The notes beneath the pieces are model-generated. The model was not told the DNA's origin. It did no database searches and was given only the letters and a program-made list of their open reading frames with translations. Of a DNA stretch of 64,000 nt, positions 62,502 to 64,000 are shown in pieces (the first letter of the stretch is position 1; every line of letters begins with the position of its first letter). This stretch comes from Pseudomonadales bacterium (lineage in GTDB: Bacteria > Pseudomonadota > Gammaproteobacteria > Pseudomonadales > Azotimanducaceae). Location of the stretch: assembly GCA_016779585.1 (NCBI GenBank), contig JADHNI010000005.1:1-64000 (forward strand), given 5' to 3'. The position numbers were made by a program, and so were the translations under genes.

Positions 62502-64000
62502 TTGCAGGCACAAAATGACCTGTACAATGCCAGGCGTTCGGATGGCACTCACTATGACTACCTCTTTATAGGCTCGGGTAATGCCGCATTTTTATAGGCT
62601 CGGGTAATGCCGCATTGACCTGCGCGTCTCTGCTTGCGAGCAAAGGCTACCGTATTTGCATGCTTGAAGCTCACGATCTGCCCGGTGGCTATGCACATAC
62701 CTTCAAGATGGGTGGGTACCACTTCTATGCCCAGGTTCACTATATCTGGGGTTGTGGCGAAGGTGGCCGCATTTACGAGTTCCTGAAACACATCGGGCTT
62801 GACGAAGAGATTACTTTTGAGCTGTTCGACCCGGACGGTTATGACCACATGATCATGCCGGATGGGAAACGGGTCACCATCCCCTATGGCTGGGATGCGC
62901 TGCAGGAAAACATAGCGTCAGCTTATCCGGAATCCACCGGGCTCGACCGGTTTTTCGATCTCGTGAAGTCGCTTCGTGAAGAGATGGCGCGTCTGCCAAG
63001 GAAGATTCGCTGGTGGGACGTTGCACTTAAAGGCTGGTTGTTCTACCCGAACCTGATGCGGTTCCGGCACGCAACGGTGCAGGATTTGTTTGATCACTGC
63101 GATGTCTCCGTTGAAGCCCGGACAGTGCTGACAGCACAGGCGGGAGATTTGTTGCTCCCACGAGAGAGATTGTCATGCCTTTTTTACATCGGGCTTCTGG
63201 GTGGTTATGGTTCTGGTGCCTACGCGCCCAGTGAATTTTTTAAAGGGTATATCGATCGACTGGTAGCTTTTATTCAATCGCGTGGCGGCGATCTTTACCT
63301 GGAAGAGAAGGTTACTGCGATTAGCTCGAGCGGTAGAACCATAAACGGCGTCACTACCATCAGCGGCAAGACTTTCAGCGCTGACCACTATATCTGCAAT
63401 ATGGATCCCCAGGCTGCGGCGCACATGATCGGCTGGGATAAGTTCAAGCCATCAGAGCAGAAGCTCCTACAGTATGAATATTCCGACAATGGCATCGTGG
63501 TTTACCTTGGACTCAAACCAGGCTTCACCCCTGGAAACTACGACATCGGAAATTACAATACCTGGCACTGCCTGGACTGGGATATGAATGAGATGTGGCG
63601 GGCCTGTGACCGTCTTGATCTTGAGCGCGGCTGGTTCTTCCTCTCCACACCGACCCTGCACAGCGCCGCCAGTGGCATGGCGCCGGAAGGCTGTCACACC
63701 CTGGAGATCGCCACCTACCTTCCTTACCAGCCGTTCAGGGAAGCCGCGGACCAGAGTTATGCGGAGTACCATGCACTGAAGATGCAGCTGGCAGATCGGC
63801 TGATCGATCTGGTAGTTAAACACCACATTCCTGACCTGCGGGATCACATCGCAGTGAAAGTCGTGGGCTCTCCTGTTACCAGTGAAGACTTTTGTCATGC
63901 GCCATTCGGCAACGCTTACGGCAGCGCCATGACACCCAAAAACACAACAACACGGCTCGGCGCCGAAACCAGCTTTTCAAACCTCAGCTGGTGTAATGCG
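62502..64000 (+). pseudogene. CrtI-like FAD oxidoreductase interrupted by a 26-bp duplication, 3' end beyond window
   Basis: YDYLFIGSGNAAL is the FAD-binding loop of carotenoid/retinol dehydrogenase-type enzymes, and the frame then runs open to the window edge with LEAHDLPGGYAHTFKMGGYHF and ICNMDPQAAAHMIG. A 26-base tandem duplication at 62565-62616 breaks it: read through, the frame reaches TAG within the second copy. Removing one copy restores a continuous protein of over 490 residues. No ATG is found in frame; a TTG at 62502 is one candidate start. It may be a fresh mutation, a repeat-switch or an assembly slip. Confidence 0.8.
62565..62616 (+). repeat. 26-bp exact tandem duplication
   Basis: The segment TTTATAGGCTCGGGTAATGC plus six more bases occurs at 62565-62590 and again, identically, at 62591-62616. 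Because 26 is not a multiple of three, it shifts the FAD oxidoreductase frame and brings in a TAG stop. Confidence 0.95.

Overview
The window is about 64 kb of dense bacterial chromosome with moderate-to-high GC. No rRNA, tRNA, CRISPR array or complete insertion sequence was seen. Gene content suggests a marine or aquatic heterotrophic gammaproteobacterium. The pointers are a MerR regulator beside a class I photolyase, two-gene lipoprotein-type units, a DUF465/YdcH protein, an RND pump with a TetR regulator, formylglycine sulfatase and PafA-like phosphatase, and many acyl-CoA enzymes. The taxonomic call is inference only.

Layout. 0-2 kb: an acyl-CoA synthetase followed by two very small tandem genes whose products carry a complete lasso-peptide-type leader motif and a Met/Gly-rich core with Glu at core position 8, then an 18-bp tandem repeat. 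2-9 kb: a TsgA-like MFS carrier, divergent from a run encoding a membrane-anchored aldo/keto reductase with Fe-S motifs, a dienelactone hydrolase, a VOC protein, an SDR and a secreted DUF3604 protein. 9-13 kb: a TauD-type dioxygenase, then a reverse-strand thiolase-like/DUF35/crotonase-like set, ending at a clear terminator, and a limonene-epoxide-hydrolase-like protein. 13-17 kb: a glycosyltransferase with a PAP2 phosphatase, mannonate dehydratase, a frameshifted SlyD-like FKBP and a Lin0512-family protein. 17-24 kb: an LLM oxidoreductase, a TetR-adaptor-RND operon with two operator-like palindromes, a second LLM enzyme and a 2OG-Fe(II) oxygenase. 25-32 kb: hydroxyacyl-CoA dehydrogenase, several SDRs, cupin, TPR, thioesterase, nucleoside phosphorylase, metallo-beta-lactamase-fold and GFA proteins. 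32-40 kb: MerR regulator, photolyase, exported proteins, PDZ protein, PhoD-like phosphatase, GlpQ-like phosphodiesterase and a small-molecule kinase. 40-47 kb: fused PabB-PabC, histidine phosphatase, sulfatase, VOC-like protein and PafA-like phosphatase. 47-50 kb: a complete partner-switching module (SpoIIE phosphatase, HATPase kinase, STAS antagonist). 50-53 kb: spinster-type MFS, class III aminotransferase, DUF465. 53-62 kb: a divergent gene set encoding a transglutaminase-like/DUF2126 protein, a proteasome-type peptidase, a circularly permuted ATP-grasp and an alpha-E protein, joined to Ppx and a half-size Na/Pi transporter with a PhoU-like tail. 62.5 kb to the edge: a CrtI-like FAD oxidoreductase broken by a 26-bp tandem duplication.

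How the parts fit. The first half is mainly CoA-thioester, SDR and oxygenase chemistry, plausibly breakdown or modification of hydrophobic substrates such as fatty acids, terpenoids or sterol-like compounds; the exact substrate cannot be read from sequence. The second half holds stress signalling, phosphate-ester and sulfate-ester scavenging, and the predicted peptide or amide-bond system at 53-60 kb. The strongest candidate for something undescribed is the tandem RiPP precursor pair at 1.55-1.88 kb, which has no maturation enzymes in this window.
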